DNA of 64,000 nt from Anniella stebbinsi (Eukaryota; Chordata; Lepidosauria; Squamata; Anniellidae), in NCBI GenBank assembly GCA_029215795.1, contig JARDYH010000002.1, forward strand, positions 200,554,310 to 200,618,309, given 5' to 3'. Position numbers and translations under genes: made by a program. Shown piece by piece: positions 1 to 11,530 of the stretch; position 1 is the stretch's first letter; each line of letters begins with the position of its first letter. A model generated the notes under the pieces. It saw only the letters and a program-made list of their open reading frames with translations, was not told the DNA's origin and ran no database searches.

Positions 1-886
1 ATTGTTGAGACTTCAGGCATCCCTTTGACATAGAAGCAAAACAATAACAAGCTTTGCCAGGATACAACTATATGTTGGGTGGGGTGGGGGGGACAGAGTT
101 AGGTTTGGAGACAATATAATTTAAATAAAAACAACATTTTCAATAATAGATTGATCTTTTTAAAACAGAGGATTGTAACACAAACGTATCATGTTTAAAA
201 AGAACAGATGAGCATACCCATTTAAAATGGTTTCCTCCTTTATTGGTGTAGATTGTTTTTTCTTCAGGCAAAAAACTCTTTTTGCCTGTCATTATGTTAC
301 TGTGATTCACTGGTCATTGCTTAGAAATTGATATGGAGGGCACTCCTGAACCAGCGCGATCCCATAGGATACAAGCAAGGATTGCTCCAGTATACCTACA
401 ACAAATAAATCAAGAATATCATAAAACCATAATGCATGAATAGCCAGGTAGCTTTAAAACTGGGACAGTTTGCTAAGAAAAAGAATTTTCTGGTAATATT
501 TCTGAGAACATTTCCCCCCCACCCCCCACTCCGGAAAGATGACGATTTTGCCAAATATTATCCCTCATTATTCGTGATGGCTGCCATATTTCACCCAACA
601 AAGGCCTGGGATTTTGCTGTGCTCAGAACACTGCGGGAGATGGAAAACGGTTGTTCTGCCAACATGGGAGCTCTGCTGTTGTTGTCACCTGCGATGGCAG
701 GAAAAAAACAAACCCAAGCATATATAAAAAAAAAGGCTGCACAGTCCCCAAAGAAACTGGTGTAAAATGTTGTCCCTTGAGGAAAATATTCAGCATCCTG
801 CCCTGCCCCCAGTTTTGCTGTCCAAGGAAACGGTAGAGAATTTCTGGAAGTCATTCACTCTGCCAGCTTCATCCTATTTCCCTCTA
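1..886. other. Unassigned AT-leaning DNA
   Basis: No repeat family or coding signal recognised. The short open frames here lack any protein-family resemblance and end in homopolymers. Visible structure is minor: a G-rich tract near 76-92, a C-rich tract near 515-532, and a perfect 10-bp-arm hairpin at 265-288 (CAGGCAAAAA / TTTTTGCCTG, 4-nt loop). Confidence 0.6.
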
Positions 887-957
887 AGGGCACAATCCTA
901 TGCATGTTTAGACAAAAAAAAGGCCTACATCTTCCATCATTCCCCAGCCAGCATGAT
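887..957 (+). repeat. Half of a palindromic MITE (ATCCTATGCATGTTTAGAC family)
   Basis: The segment carries the motif order CACAATCCTATGCATGTTTA, then a poly-A stretch, then ATTCCCCAGCCAGCATG. The complete foldback copy at 62569-62712 has this order on one arm. Only one arm remains here. Other copies lie at 1203, 10314 and 53163. Confidence 0.65.
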
Positions 958-1202
958 CTCCTTTCTGATCCAGTGTTGTAGCTCTTCCTGCAGATTGAGG
1001 CACAAGGGAATGAAAAATGGCTTTCTCTCTCCTTCCTCCCCGAATCTAAATTCCAAAGAAGCCCTTTGCAGTGGTACACAGTTTAGTGACCTCAGATTGC
1101 AGACAAAGATGCAAATTAATTCACTGGTAGATGGTTTCGTTCAGTATCTACTATAATAATGGTTTCTCTGGCTAAATATGTTTGCTAGTGGGCTATCAAT
1201 TA

Positions 1203-1302
1203 AAGGCACAATCCTATGCATTGTCCTACAACTCCCAGTATTCCTCAGCCAGCATGGTTGGCTGGGAAATGCTGGAATTGTGGGATTGTTTCCTGTCTTA
1301 GG
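1203..1302. repeat. Palindromic MITE (ATCCTATGCATG family), shortened copy
   Basis: It begins GGCACAATCCTATGCATTG, reads CTCCCAGTATTCCTCAGCCAGCATGG, then returns in inverted form (GGCTGGGAAATGCTGG, TTTCCTGTCTTA). This is the foldback layout of the 62569-62712 copy with part of one arm lost. No target-site duplication is clear. Confidence 0.65.
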
Positions 1303-2343
1303 CACTGAGACTGTAGACAGGTACCAAAGTAAATGAAAAGGTATATCTCAGTGTACTTAACATAGTGATATTTCTTAATGAAGCCTAGTATGGGTATATT
1401 GACCAGTATGAAATCACTCAGATCACTGTAGCTGAAATCCGTATTGAACATTTTAACTTCCACCTTTTTCTTAATAGTAGATTATACAAGCAGAATTATT
1501 GTTGTTTTTCCTGTGATTGTGACATCAAACATATTTCCCCCTCCACTTAAACCATGTTCAAGATTGAGATCAAATTAGGTTGATGGCAAATCTTTAGGTT
1601 CTTAGAACATTTTTTTCTAGGACAGAGACTATTAAGAAGCATTTGCCCCTGATGCACTTGCGCTGATGAAATAGTAGAAGAGCTGGATTTTATAGTTCAT
1701 ATGAAAGCATTAGCTAGTTAATCTTTTCCGGAACCGGCAGAGGGCAGCATTTAACATTGCAGGAGAAAGTCTGCTGTCACCATCATTGGGTTCTCCCCTG
1801 CTTCAGTTTGGGTTTGGTTTTTGGAGAAAGAGGCTTTTGTCGCAGCTGAGGAGGAGTACATTCAACTGTTACTTTATCTACAGGTTCTGGAAGGCACTGT
1901 TGGCGGAGACAGGTTATAGATTAGCTATACATTCAGTGCTGTATTTTGCCTCTGCGTCAAGCAAATGTTACTATTTTAGCTTTGGACCTTCATAGTCGCA
2001 GAGGGATTTTTCAGGCAGGTTCATCGCACAGTAGGAATATTTGTGTGGATATTTGTACACTACCTGCCCTAATTAAGAGCTTTGGAGATGTTTCGCTGCT
2101 CATTCCTAGAATGGGCCTCCCTTTGCTCACACTGCCATGGACTTCCCTATTCACTGTAATTTTGACAACAGCCCTGGGTCTGCATGGTGGAATATGGTTG
2201 CAGGGCTGTCACTGACATTGCTGTTCAAAGGAAGTCCGTATGTGTGTGTGGGAGCTCTGCCTATACATTGGTTCTCCTCGGTGAGAAGAATAAGAGGATA
2301 ATAAACTCTTCTCCTTTTGTTCCTTGGCAACTTTCACTCATTG
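1303..2343. other. Unassigned DNA
   Basis: Nothing recognised. No long open frame and no clear repeat family. Short open frames at 1786-2215 overlap in different frames, as expected by chance. Confidence 0.55.
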
Positions 2344-2535
2344 ACCTTGTTCAGACATCACGCTAAGCCATGATAGATAAGCATTTTGAGCTAACTCTAA
2401 TGGCTTAGTGCGTCATGTACATGTGGGAAACCCAACAATGATTGTTAGTAAGCCACCCTGGCTAACCAACCCTGCAGCAGGGTTAAGGGGCCCCAGGGTG
2501 GCTTACCATTCCATGTGTAAAACAGAATCCGGGTG
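2344..2535. repeat. MITE-like repeat (TTCAGACA-CACTAAGCCAT family)
   Basis: It shares with the better copy at 48050-48303 the blocks TTCAGACA, CTAAGCCATGAT, AAGCATTTTGAGCTAA and GGCTTAGTGCGTCATG. An internal palindrome (GCCACCCTGG ... CCAGGGTGGC, about 2452-2510) is specific to this copy. Ends are not resolved. Confidence 0.6.
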
Positions 2536-3672
2536 GTTTACAGACTGCAACCAGAGAGATGGTGGCCTAGAGCATCCTGTAGCTCTGGCGACGCTCTAGC
2601 TGCCACAGACTTTCTCTATGGTCGCTGTTGCATAGTGATGGCTGGAACAGACAGCATTTGTCATTTCTCAGTGCAATGGCCACTGGGATCTCTGGCAGCA
2701 GCAATCATGGGAGACTGAGGAACTAACTACAAAGTGGGGAGGGTAAGTAAACTACACAGTGCCGCACAGTCTCCGGTCTTATGATAGGCATGTGTGTTCT
2801 GGATTCGCTAACTCTCCCCGCTCCATAGTTACCCTAACCACTCCTCCAGTCACGTCTGAATAGAGTCACTGTGTTGCTTCTCTTTTTCTGAAAAATTGAT
2901 CCTGTGAAGAGAAAGTTTAAAAGAAACCCCACATGCTCAAAGATAGAGAGCTGGAGTCAGAAATAGTGTACGTTTGGACCATTTTAGGCGCCGACTTCAC
3001 TCCAAAAGCAGTGAGCCTTGGATATGTTACAGAAATGCTTCTGTCATCGCCTGAAGCTGAGGACAGTATTCTCCCCCATCCCTCAAAATGAACTCTTTGG
3101 CTTGGCTCAGTATTTGACAAACAGCCTTGTGAAGGAACTTTATGGTTGCAGGGCAGCGAGCATGAATGATCATCATGTGTGCTCTGTCATTCCAAACGCA
3201 TAATGCAAGGATGGTATGGTTAAAAGGACATTCATACCTGCTGTTAATGATCATGTTGGGATGTAGAGGAGAAGTCTCAGGGTCCTTTTTACCCTATCCT
3301 CACTTTCAGGGGTGGGTTTAACAAGACTCTGAATTTTACTGAATGAATTCATCAAAGCATAGCTGACACCCTAAAAGGAAATACAGTAATTAAAGGCTTT
3401 CTTGACACACAAATTGCATACACAATTTCCATTATGGGTAATATGACAAAACAAACAGAACTGCTTTTAGAGTACTCTTAACTGTTTATATTGCTGCCCA
3501 AAGAGTTTCTTCCTGAGTATACATTGGACCTGGGGTGGAGGTGGAAGGTGCCCACAGTTGACCCCTGGCCAACTAACAGGCAGACACTGACATAATGCTG
3601 ACTTTGATGCCCAAAACGTTTCTGGTGAAGCTCCTTGTCTGATGACGCCGACTTCATGTCCATGCTGGTTAA
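2536..3672. other. Unassigned DNA
   Basis: No gene and no recognised repeat. Short open frames on both strands overlap at 3018-3254, a sign of chance openness rather than coding. Confidence 0.55.
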
Positions 3673-3860
3673 GACCAGGGTTCTTCTAGTCCAGCATTCT
3701 GTTCACACAGTGCCAACCAGCTATCAATAGGTAATCCACAAATAGGACATGAGTGCAATAGCATCCTTCCGCTCATCTTCCCAAGCAACTGGCATGTGGA
3801 GGTATCCTGCCTCTTGATACTGGAAATAGCAGCGAACTCTATCTCAGAGTTCTCTGCCCC
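3673..3860 (+). repeat. Dispersed retroposon fragment (TCTAGTCCAGCAT family)
   Basis: Reads TCTAGTCCAGCATTCTGTTC, ACAGTGCCAACCAG, GGACATGAGTGCAATAGCA, CAACTGGCATGTGGAGGTAT and CTGCCTCTTGATACTGG. This is a common dispersed reptile repeat by recall. The 31172-31385 copy starts with the typical CATAAGAACATAAGAAC and overlaps this one at the 'caactggtattcagaggcat' portion. Confidence 0.6.
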
Positions 3861-4239
3861 ATCCTTATGGAGGAAGACATTTTATATTGATCATCCCTCC
3901 ATTAAACCCCACTCTTTTTCCTGGGTTTTGCCTGAACTGCTACCAGCTATGGCGTCTGCCATTGTAACAGCAGCATTGGGTGGCAACCACCCAAGCCACT
4001 ATCATTTAGAGAGGAGGCTTTGTTTGGAATTCCTTTTCTCTTGCCCCTTTTTTACAGCTAGAGAGGGGACAGTTACATCACTCACTGATTTAGCCCTAAA
4101 TTGGATTGGATGATGATAGTCTGAGGACTCCCTGGCAGTCCTGTTTACTCTACACATTGTGATATGTATTACAACAATGCATGTGATGGAGGACTGAGTG
4201 TTTGTTAGCCCAAGCTATATAAATCTCTGTGAGGCAAAA
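3861..4239. other. Unassigned DNA
   Basis: No gene or repeat family recognised. Confidence 0.5.
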
Positions 4240-4425
4240 TCAGTGCTGCAAATCAAGTCTGGAAAAATCACTGTAGACCTGGAGCATGTGCATAATGTAC
4301 TTCAGCAGCACATTCCATTCCTGGGGTGAGCTGTTGGGTTCTGCATCAGCTGCAGCCACTAGCCAAACTTCAAGGGCAGCCTTGAGGTTACAAGAGCATG
4401 AATGACAGATGAACACATGCATTCC
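4240..4425 (-). mobile_element. Antisense L2-like LINE 3' region fragment
   Basis: Read antisense, the segment (CTGGAGCATGTGCATAATGT, CAAGGGCAGCCTTGAGGTTA, AGAGCATGAATGAC) resembles the 3' part of L2-like LINEs also present at 6785-7165 and 19699-20060. It is too diverged for a reading frame. Family assignment is by resemblance only. Confidence 0.4.
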
Positions 4426-5039
4426 ATCTCCCATGCTGTCCAGTTGCTAGCTTCAAGATTGTCATGCCAAATTAGGCGCAGCATCCATTTTAAAAACTGG
4501 AACGCAACATTTATTTTGCATTATGATCTGGACTCATGACTAGTATATTGACCCTTCATTACTGAAGAAACAAAGCCTTTCATGCTTTTATTCCCTCCCT
4601 TTTTTAAATGGAAATCAAATCGGTTCTGTAATGCAGTGCGTGTTTTCCCATTCTTTAATTTCATATGTTTCCTCTTCACACATTCATTGGATTTTTAAAC
4701 ACATAAGACAGTATTTTATTTTTTTTACAGAAGGAACTTGCATCACTATATTTGGGGCGGGGGGGGGGGGACATGCATGCTTTTAAAAGATTTTCCTTCT
4801 CTATAATAATAGCTATCACAATATCAGTGGAAACATTTCTTGGGGTCTAACAACCCATGGTTGTGCCTTGGGGCTATCAACCAGGCATTGCTTCCCTGAA
4901 ATTGCTCTGCACTTTCGTTGTTGTTAAAATGTTCTTTTAAAAAAAATGAAACTAGGTGTTTTCAGCCTTCTTATATTTAATGCATCCTTTCCAAAATGTG
5001 GTGTGAACTCCCTGTGATAAAGAATTGCAGAATAACATA
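4426..5039. other. Unassigned AT-rich DNA
   Basis: AT-rich with homopolymer runs and a G-rich tract at about 4754-4770. No coding signal. Confidence 0.55.
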
Positions 5040-5393
5040 GACCCCCTCTAGATGTATTCTGTTTGACGTCTGGTTAGCCGATTATGCGCATAATCGCTGA
5101 AGCGCTTTATCGTAAATGCTTGTATGCAGGAGGTAATTGAGCACTCAACAGGTGACCTTACCGGTTGTTTCAAATGTGCTTTACAAGTAGTTAATGTGGA
5201 GAATCACTTGTTCACATAGTCAAAATGCGCTTTAACGGCAGGAGCAAAATAAAACTCGCTATTTAACGCGCATTCGATAATGCGCATAATCGGAGAGAAA
5301 CGCGCCTCTACGCCCAATTTGCACTCCGTTCTTGTAGAGGTAAATTTTTTAATGCGCCTTGAAAGAGCTTTAAATGCCTCTTGTAGAGGCAGC
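5040..5393 (+). mobile_element. MITE copy A, GCGCATAATCG family
   Basis: About 354 bp with inverted ends GACCCCCTCTAGATG / CTTGTAGAGGCAGC. The internal palindrome CGATTATGCGCATAATCG recurs near the left end, and TGCGCATAATCGG near the right. Sister copies are at 6390 (inverted), 13450 (inverted) and 34833 (same orientation, clearly homologous along its length). An ATA beside the left end and TATA beside the right hint at a short target duplication, unresolved. It has no coding capacity, so it would be non-autonomous. Confidence 0.8.
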
Positions 5394-5570
5394 TATAGTT
5401 AGAGAGCCAAATAGAAAGTGTTAAGCAAGATGAAGAGCCTTGTTTTCATATCTAGCCTTGCTATGAAGGCAAGCACAGATGAAATGTGGGTGTACTGAAC
5501 ATTTCTTCCCCTAGGGCTTGTAGCAGGGATGGCAGTAAAATCAAGTCCACTTCTCCAATTGGGAGAGGCT

Positions 5571-5800
5571 AGGGCTAGATCTACACTGCTGCTTTATAGC
5601 GGTATTGAAGTGCATTGATAAGTGTTGGAACACATTCCACATACCACTTTCATAGTGTTATTTCCTGCATTTTATTCCACATTATCCAAAATATTGCAAC
5701 AAATGTCACTGTGTGTCCTATGAGGTATAAATGTGAAGAGGGATGTAGCATTACCAAGGTGGAACTGTAACAATTGGACACAAGGTGGAGATCTGGCCTA
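5571..5800 (+). mobile_element. MITE, AGATCTACAC family
   Basis: Begins AGGGCTAGATCTACACTGC and ends GGTGGAGATCTGGCCTA, an inverted-terminal pair. The interior (GCTTTATAGCGGTATTGAAG, CACATTCCACATACCACTTT) matches the copies at 55363-55527 and, more distantly, 26331, 28275, 29453 and 49161. Confidence 0.75.
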
Positions 5801-5881
5801 GGAACTAACTGGATTTGAGTGATTTCCCAAATACAATCAATTTTTCCCCCTGCCTCAGCACACTGCAACTTGTTGGGCCAG

Positions 5882-6389
5882 GGTAGAAATAGTGCAGAAA
5901 AGGGCAACTAAAATTATCAAGGGGCTGGAGCATCTCCCCTATGAGGGAAGGTTACAACAGCTGGGAATGTTTAGCTTGCAAAAAAGAAGGCTAAGGGGAG
6001 ACATGATAGAGGTGTATAAAATTAAGCATAGTGTGGACAATGTGGATAAGGATACATTTTTCACCCTCTCCTATAATACTAGAACCCGGGGTCATCCCAT
6101 GAAGCTGATTGGTGGGAGATTCAGGCCAAATAAAAGGAAGTACTTCTTCACTACCACAAGATGTAGTGATGGCCACCAATTTGGATGGCTTTAAAGGGGG
6201 GTTTCATAAATTTCTGGAAGAGAAGGCTATCAATAGCTACTAGTTCTGATGACTGTGCTACCTCCAGTAGCAGAGGCAGTAAGCCTATTATACACCAGTT
6301 GCTAGGGAATATGGGTGGAAGGATGCTGTTGCGCTGTGTCCTGCTTGTGGGTCTGTGGTCAACAGCTGCTTGGCCACTGTGTGAACAGA
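5882..6389 (+). mobile_element. LINE 3' end with reverse-transcriptase C-terminal remnant
   Basis: An open frame at 5892-6194 encodes the familiar C-terminal tail of CR1/L2-group LINE polymerases: [38 protein letters not shown], and [14 protein letters not shown]. The frame closes at 6194, but the homologous 3' sequence continues to 6389. There it is interrupted by an inserted MITE and resumes at 6735. The element is 5'-truncated and inactive. Exact clade is uncertain. A related antisense piece lies at 31870-32170. Confidence 0.8.
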
Positions 6390-6734
6390 GGCTGCCTCTA
6401 CAAGAGAGGTTTAATGCTCTTTCAAGGTGCTTAAAAAAAATTACCTCTACAAGAACGGAGCGCAAATCGGGCGTAGAGGCGCATTATCTGTCCGATTATG
6501 CGCATTATCGAACGCGCGTTAAATCGCGAGTTTTATTTTGCTCCGGCCGTTAAAGTGCATTTTGACTGTGTGAACAAGCGCTTATGCGCATTAACAACTT
6601 GTAAAGCGCATTTTGGTCATCCGTTAATGCGCTTCGTCACCTCTCGTGCAGAGGTATTAGGTGTAAATGCGCTTCAGCGATTATGCGCATAATCGCCTAA
6701 CCGGGCGCAAAAGCGAATCCTTGTAGAGGGGACC
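6390..6734 (-). mobile_element. MITE copy B, GCGCATAATCG family, inside a LINE
   Basis: Inverted relative to copy A. Ends are GGCTGCCTCTACAAG and CTTGTAGAGGGGACC. It interrupts the LINE sequence GTGTGAACAGAG / AGAGTGCTGG, with CAGAG (minimal AGA) present on both sides, a candidate target duplication. It contains GATTATGCGCATAATCG near 6680-6693 and CCGATTATGCGCATTATCG near 6493-6510. Confidence 0.8.
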
Positions 6735-6784
6735 AGAGTGCTGGAGTAGATATACCCTTGCTCTGATCCAGCATGTTCTTAGTT
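6735..6784 (+). mobile_element. LINE 3' terminus, downstream of MITE B
   Basis: AGAGTGCTGGAGTAGATATA followed by CTCTGATCCAGCATGTTCTT continues the LINE that ends at 6389. This is the usual distal 3' sequence of the family. Confidence 0.65.
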
Positions 6785-7165
6785 CAGTAACACCTAACAG
6801 CAACACAAAATCCAATGCTTAAACATAGGCCAGTTAAAAAAAATAACAATAGCATTCTTAAACAAATAGGAATGCCCAACCGTTTAAGCAGCTCATTAAT
6901 TTTAAAACTGTTTGCAAGAAAGCAAACCAGAATAAATAGATTTTTAAAATCTGTTTTTAAGCTGATCCCTGTTAAGGATTTATAAGACAAAGCCAACACT
7001 TTAAATTGGTCCCAGAAATTCACTGACAAACGGTGCAGTGGTTACAGAATTGGTGCCACAGGTTCCATTCAGCCAGCCCTATGAACATCTAGGTAATCGC
7101 ATTTTACACCAACTGAATTCCTTGGCTGTCTTCAGAGGTAGACATAAGTGGAACACATTACGATA
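6785..7165 (-). mobile_element. Antisense L2-like LINE 3' fragment
   Basis: Blocks such as AACACTTTAAATTGGTCCCA, GTGGTTACAGAATTGGT, TTCAGCCAGCCCTATGAACA, TTTTACACCAACTGAATTCC and CACATTACGATAGTCTA match, by recall, the antisense 3' region of L2-like LINEs. No frame is preserved. Confidence 0.55.
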
Positions 7166-7210
7166 GTCTATTCAGAAATAAGCCACATTTAGTTCAATGG
7201 GAGTTTCACC
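7166..7210. repeat. MITE fragment (CAGAAATAAGCC / GTTCAATGGGA type)
   Basis: TTCAGAAATAAGCCACATTT then AGTTCAATGGGAGTTTCACC resembles the dispersed 90-bp repeat seen more completely at 35693 and 61647. It directly abuts the LINE fragment. Confidence 0.4.
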
Positions 7211-8280
7211 CAGGCAAGTTGTATAGAGGTTTGCAGTCTTACAAAGCAGTCCGTGGGGCGGGGGGGGGGGGATTCTTTGGCAGAGGAACGACACATCCAA
7301 AGTCCTGCCAGATCACTGTGGCTGGGGCGGGAGGTCGGGGATGGTCTTTTCTACAGGGTTTATTTCCTTTCAATTTCTGACCACAATGGAATGGAATTTG
7401 CTCCAGGACTAGAACCAGCCAGAACTCTAAAGGAGCTGTTCAATGTGCTGAACCTTGGCTGAGGCTGAGTTTCTGCACCTTGGATAGTTCCTTTAGAGTC
7501 CTGGCTGGATTTGAATGAAACCCACAATGGATTCACAGCCCCACCGAAATCAGAGGCACCAACCTCCATTGACCCACCTTCAGGAATTATCCTGGCTTGT
7601 TGATTTCTTCAAAGAGTTCCATATTCCCTGGCAATAGACTATCAATTAGTTCTTCCTCTGGCTTTACAATGGGTTCTTAATAAACCCTTCCTGCTACACA
7701 TCATTCTATGCCAATGCCAGCTCCTTGAGAGAGGGCTACGATTTACTCTGTTCTGACATGGTCTTCCCTACATCCCTTCAGTATCTTGCCATTACCTTTC
7801 CAGCCTGGCTGCATGTCTCTACTTATTCTTCAGCCCTTCCTAGGTATATGGCTTCTGTTCCTGCAAATGTCTCTATTCCTGCCAGTCTACCTGACTAATT
7901 CCCAAAGACTGGATTCTAGGTGGCACATAAGTGGCTGGCTACTTATGCAAAGGGTTCCAGGATTCTCAGGCCTCATGTAACAATACTTAGCATACCACAA
8001 ATGCAAAATACTCTAAGGAACCTGTGTGAGAGCTCTGGCATAGCTGTAATTAATTTCAGTTCTATTTGCATAGGAGTAATTTTTGATGAATAGTATAGTG
8101 CCTATATTTAGCACAGACTGCTATTTTGTATCAAATGTCTAATGGATTCCTATCTCAAATAGACTGTTATTTCTAATTTCATGATTTGGCAACATACCTG
8201 TATTTATCCTAGGCTTAATTTATAATGGAGAAAAATAGTATTGAAATTGAGAGTTTGATGTGATGTATTTCTCTCTTATA
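7211..8280. other. Unassigned DNA
   Basis: No gene or repeat family recognised. A G-tract lies at about 7257-7272, just downstream of a cagtccgtggggc stretch. AT-rich towards the right. Confidence 0.5.
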
Positions 8281-8289
8281 CTACAGGTG

Positions 8290-8490
8290 TTATTTTCTCT
8301 ATGCGTTGCTTTTTGGGGAATACAGATTGCGAAGCAACTTGCCTCAAGCACAAAGAAGAAAATCTGAAAAAGAAATCTATCAAACTTTCACCTTAATTAG
8401 AGATAAAATACATTCCATGTATAGGGATGTGGTTGGAATGTATGGGTGTGTATGTGTTTTTAAATTCACCTACTTCTCTTTTATTTTTTG
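8290..8490 (+). other. Weak exon-like open frame after an acceptor-like site
   Basis: A pyrimidine-rich tract (TATTTCTCTCTTATACTACAG) ends at a possible splice acceptor, followed by a frame open for about 65 codons to a stop near 8490. The encoded peptide matches no family I know. A second frame is open only for about 36 codons. Acceptor-like sites are common by chance, so this is only a candidate. Confidence 0.12.
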
Positions 8491-9154
8491 AAACATTTCA
8501 TTAAAACATATATTAAGGTGTCTCAAGTTTTATTTTTGTATATTCGGACAATACCAAACCTTCTCATACATAATGTAAAATTAATGTTTTCCATCAGTTT
8601 CATTAATGTGAACGAAATGGGTAAAGCTTTTTCACTACTGATGACACTAATGAATGTCCTGATGGAAATAAACTATCTGACTCTTTCTCTTCAAATACAA
8701 ATCAGGTCAAGGCACTATTGGCATCATTTACATAGATGAGCAAATTCCACTGATTTATGCATGAATAAACAGGGCCAGGATTTGCAAACAAATTACATGT
8801 GGAAACATAATTGCATTTCAATCTGGATATCTGAAGAAATATATATTCCAACATCAACTTGCCCATGAATTAAGTTTATATTTGGAGACCCTCAATCCCA
8901 GCTCAAGACATTTTTTCTGTCTGATGGGAAGCCCAAATGGTGTGTTCTCAGCTAGGGCCAACACCATAAAAAGCCATCATCTGTCTCCGCACACCCACCC
9001 CTGTCATTTCACCCTTCTGCATGCCAGAGCCATGCTGGAGTCCTTCCTTTGGATGCTCTGGCCAAAGGGTTCTATCCCTAGGAAGACTTACCTAGGGTTA
9101 TGCCACCCAACAAAGACCTTTTTTATTTTCTCAGACCTTTGAATATCTGACATG
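8491..9154. other. Unassigned AT-rich DNA
   Basis: No gene or repeat recognised. AT-rich with several ATTAATG/AATAAA-like strings but no supporting transcript structure. Confidence 0.5.
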
Positions 9155-9162
9155 ATTTTAAT

Positions 9163-9871
9163 TAGGGATCGGGACCCGGATCGGGACCTCCGATGTTGTC
9201 CTGGATCGGTTCAGACAAAATTGGAGGTCCCTCGGATTGGACCTGTCCTGATCCGAAAATCGGACGTCCGATTTTCGGATCGGCTGCCATTTTTGGTGTT
9301 TTCGCCATAGGCTTGCATTGGGGGAAAGCTTTCCCCCAATACAAGTCTATGGGGAAAACATGGCGGTGGGTGGGTGAGTGGAGGCCTAAATCTCCCTCTC
9401 TGTCCCTCCCCCCCACTCATGCTCCTTACCTGCCGTGGCCGTCCGCTGCCGTCCGCTGCCCCCTTCTACTGAGAAATAAGCTTCGCGGCCTGCCTCTCAA
9501 TAACGCACCCGGCGCACTATTGAGAGGCAGGCCGCGAAGCCTGTTTCTCAGTAGAAGGGGCAGTGGATGGCCCCAACAGGTAAGGAGCATGAAGGGGAGG
9601 AGGGGGCTTACCTGCCGGGGCCGTCCACTGCCATCCACTATCACCCGCGGGCGTTAGCGGACGGTAATGGATGACCCCAGCAGGTAAGGAGCGCAAGGGG
9701 GAGGGGGAGGTCCGATCCTCCGATCTTATCCGAACTGGATTGGGTCCTTTCAGACTGGTTCAGATCAGATTGGACGATCCAGCAGCCGGGATCGGAATCG
9801 GATAATTTTATCCGATTTCGGTTGGATCAGCTCTGGATCGTGGATCTCACCCGATCCGATGCACATCCCTA
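9163..9871 (+). mobile_element. hAT-like foldback element, TAGGGATGTGCAC family (copy 1)
   Basis: 709 bp flanked by an exact 8-bp duplication ATTTTAAT (9155-9162 and 9872-9879), the hallmark of hAT insertion. The right end is GATGCACATCCCTA. The left end reads TAGGGATCGGGACC, lacking the GTGCAC part. The interior starts and ends with GGATCGG-rich repeats. The centre holds a CpG-rich palindrome (about 9466-9560) whose arms contain GCTTCGCGGCCTGCCTCTCA and its complement. Splice-donor-like motifs point outward from it: antisense at about 9425 and 9608, sense CAGGTAAG at about 9578 and 9681. It has no transposase, so it is non-autonomous. Confidence 0.88.
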
Positions 9872-10130
9872 ATTTTAATGCTGCTATTTCCATTTTTCTA
9901 CTGTTTTGCCTTTTATTATGTTTTTATGATTAGACTGTGTGTATTTTTATTCTAAAAAACAATTGGCCTAGAATTTATTTATTCAAATATGGTTTATAAA
10001 TAAAAAAGATATAATGGTTAACATTAGAAACAATTGCAGTTGTTTGGTTGCAATGTACAGGATATACAAGAATAAATCATTGTGACTGGAAAATATGTTT
10101 AAAAAACAACACGGTTAAGTAACACAGAAT

Positions 10131-10200
10131 GAAATCCTGTACAGACTTATTTGGGAATAAGTCCCATTAATCTCAATTGGGCCTATCTCTGAATTGAAAT
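10131..10200. repeat. MITE fragment (AATAAGTCCCATTA type)
   Basis: AATGAAATCCTGTACAGACT, GGGAATAAGTCCCATTAATC and CAATTGGGCCTATCTCTGAA match the inverted layout of the dispersed 90-bp repeat at 35693 and 61647. Confidence 0.5.
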
Positions 10201-10313
10201 GTATATGATTGCAGTGTCAGGCTAGAAAGTTGCCTGTGTTTTGCAAAGGTTAATTGCAGCTAACAATAAACTGAGAAAGAAGCAATTTGGCAAGTGGTGC
10301 TTACTAAGGTTTT

Positions 10314-10435
10314 TGGGTGCAATGCGGTGTGTGTTTAGACAGGAAAAAGTCCCACAAAGTCCCAGCATTCCTCAGCTAGCATGGGAGTTGTAGATTTTTT
10401 TTCCTGTCTGAACATGCATAGGATTGTGCTCTACA
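10314..10435. mobile_element. Palindromic MITE (ATCCTATGCATGTTTAGAC family)
   Basis: A foldback of about 120 bp. The left arm has GTGTTTAGACAGGAAAAAGT and CCCAGCATTCCTCAGCTAGC; the right arm has TTTCCTGTCTGAACATGC and ATAGGATTGTGC. It has the same plan as 62569-62712 with an eroded left end. Confidence 0.7.
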
Positions 10436-11294
10436 GGACTATTCTTATTTCATACACTGAATTGACATATCAATGTGATTTTGCTGGTTTTGATTTATGT
10501 GGTTTCAAAACTGATATTTTTCATGGCAAAAATGTCATTAATGGTTAATAGCATTTGTGTGTCTCAGGATTTGCATGATTTCTATGGCCAAGGTATTGGT
10601 AATTTACTTTGGCCCCAGATCTGGCCTGCAAATGTACCCATATGTCCACCGTACTTGCTTAACTATCATTTTTATTACAAATCCTGAATTCAGCCCAATG
10701 CTGTCCAAGGGAAGAAATTGAGTTGCCTTCATTTCATATTGTATGTTATACTTGGGAGGACCAAACTCTCAACTCCTGGTTTTACAGGGTGTTTTGTTTT
10801 GAGTTTTTTGGGTAGAGAAACTGAGAGACAGGAAGTGGTAGTATGGAATAAATCTGCACTTTAATCGCCTCTAATGGAGTTATGAGAGCAGAGACAACTT
10901 TGCTATGCAGCTCGCGACAAGCCACTAAATACATTTCAATTCCCAGCATTTCTGTACAATTTGTGCCATCTTCATAGCAAATGATAGGAAACATGTCATG
11001 TTTTGACAGAGTCACCTTTGCTTGGCACTTTAGCTATTTCTAGGGGTGTGAATAAGAAAGCGCCTGCAGTCTTTAGCATTCCCCATTCTCACAGGAAACA
11101 AAAACGAAATGCAAAAGTGCAAAGGCAAAGCTAAAGTAAGACATTTCTTTTATATTACCAATGGAAAGCTTGGCTCAGGTTTCTGTCATCTGCACTCAGC
11201 AGGGAAATGTGGAAACAGACTGCAAACTGATGACAGGCCTTGTGCAGTTAATTTATGATTTGGAACCATACTGAAATGTGATAGACAATGGGCC
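10436..11294. other. Unassigned DNA
   Basis: No gene or repeat recognised. Short open frames at 10475-10687 and 10782-11015 show no family resemblance. Confidence 0.5.
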
Positions 11295-11530
11295 ACTTTG
11301 CATGATCAGAATAAGCCACAGTGGCTTATTTCAATCGCTGTGTGTGCAAGACGTGATTTCCATAATCCATGGCCTGTTGTAGGGTTATGGAGAGTTGTTT
11401 CCCTCTCCAACAAGCTATGCCACCTGGGTTTGGACAACATGACAAACCTTGCTCGGGTAGTGATTATGGAAATCATGCACTGGGCACACCCGGCACACAC
11501 CACAATTTATTTTGATCTTGCAAACGAGGT
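11295..11530. repeat. Eroded foldback repeat (MITE-like)
   Basis: The two halves are inverted copies. TTTGCATGATCAGAATAAGC (left) pairs with the reverse of TTATTTTGATCTTGCAAACG (right), and GATTTCCATAATC at about 11354 pairs with GATTATGGAAATC at about 11461. The spacer is about 95 bp. No duplication is resolved and no other copy is seen here. Confidence 0.5.

Noticed and set aside
5892..6194. Host gene encoding a 100-residue protein
   Set aside because: The translated motifs ([28 protein letters not shown]) are LINE polymerase C-terminus.
8290..8410. Three-cysteine peptide after an acceptor-like site, vaguely defensin-like spacing (C-x6-C-x3-C)
   Set aside because: Only three cysteines before a stop; the remaining cysteines of any such family are absent, there is no signal-peptide exon nearby, and spacing by chance is likely.
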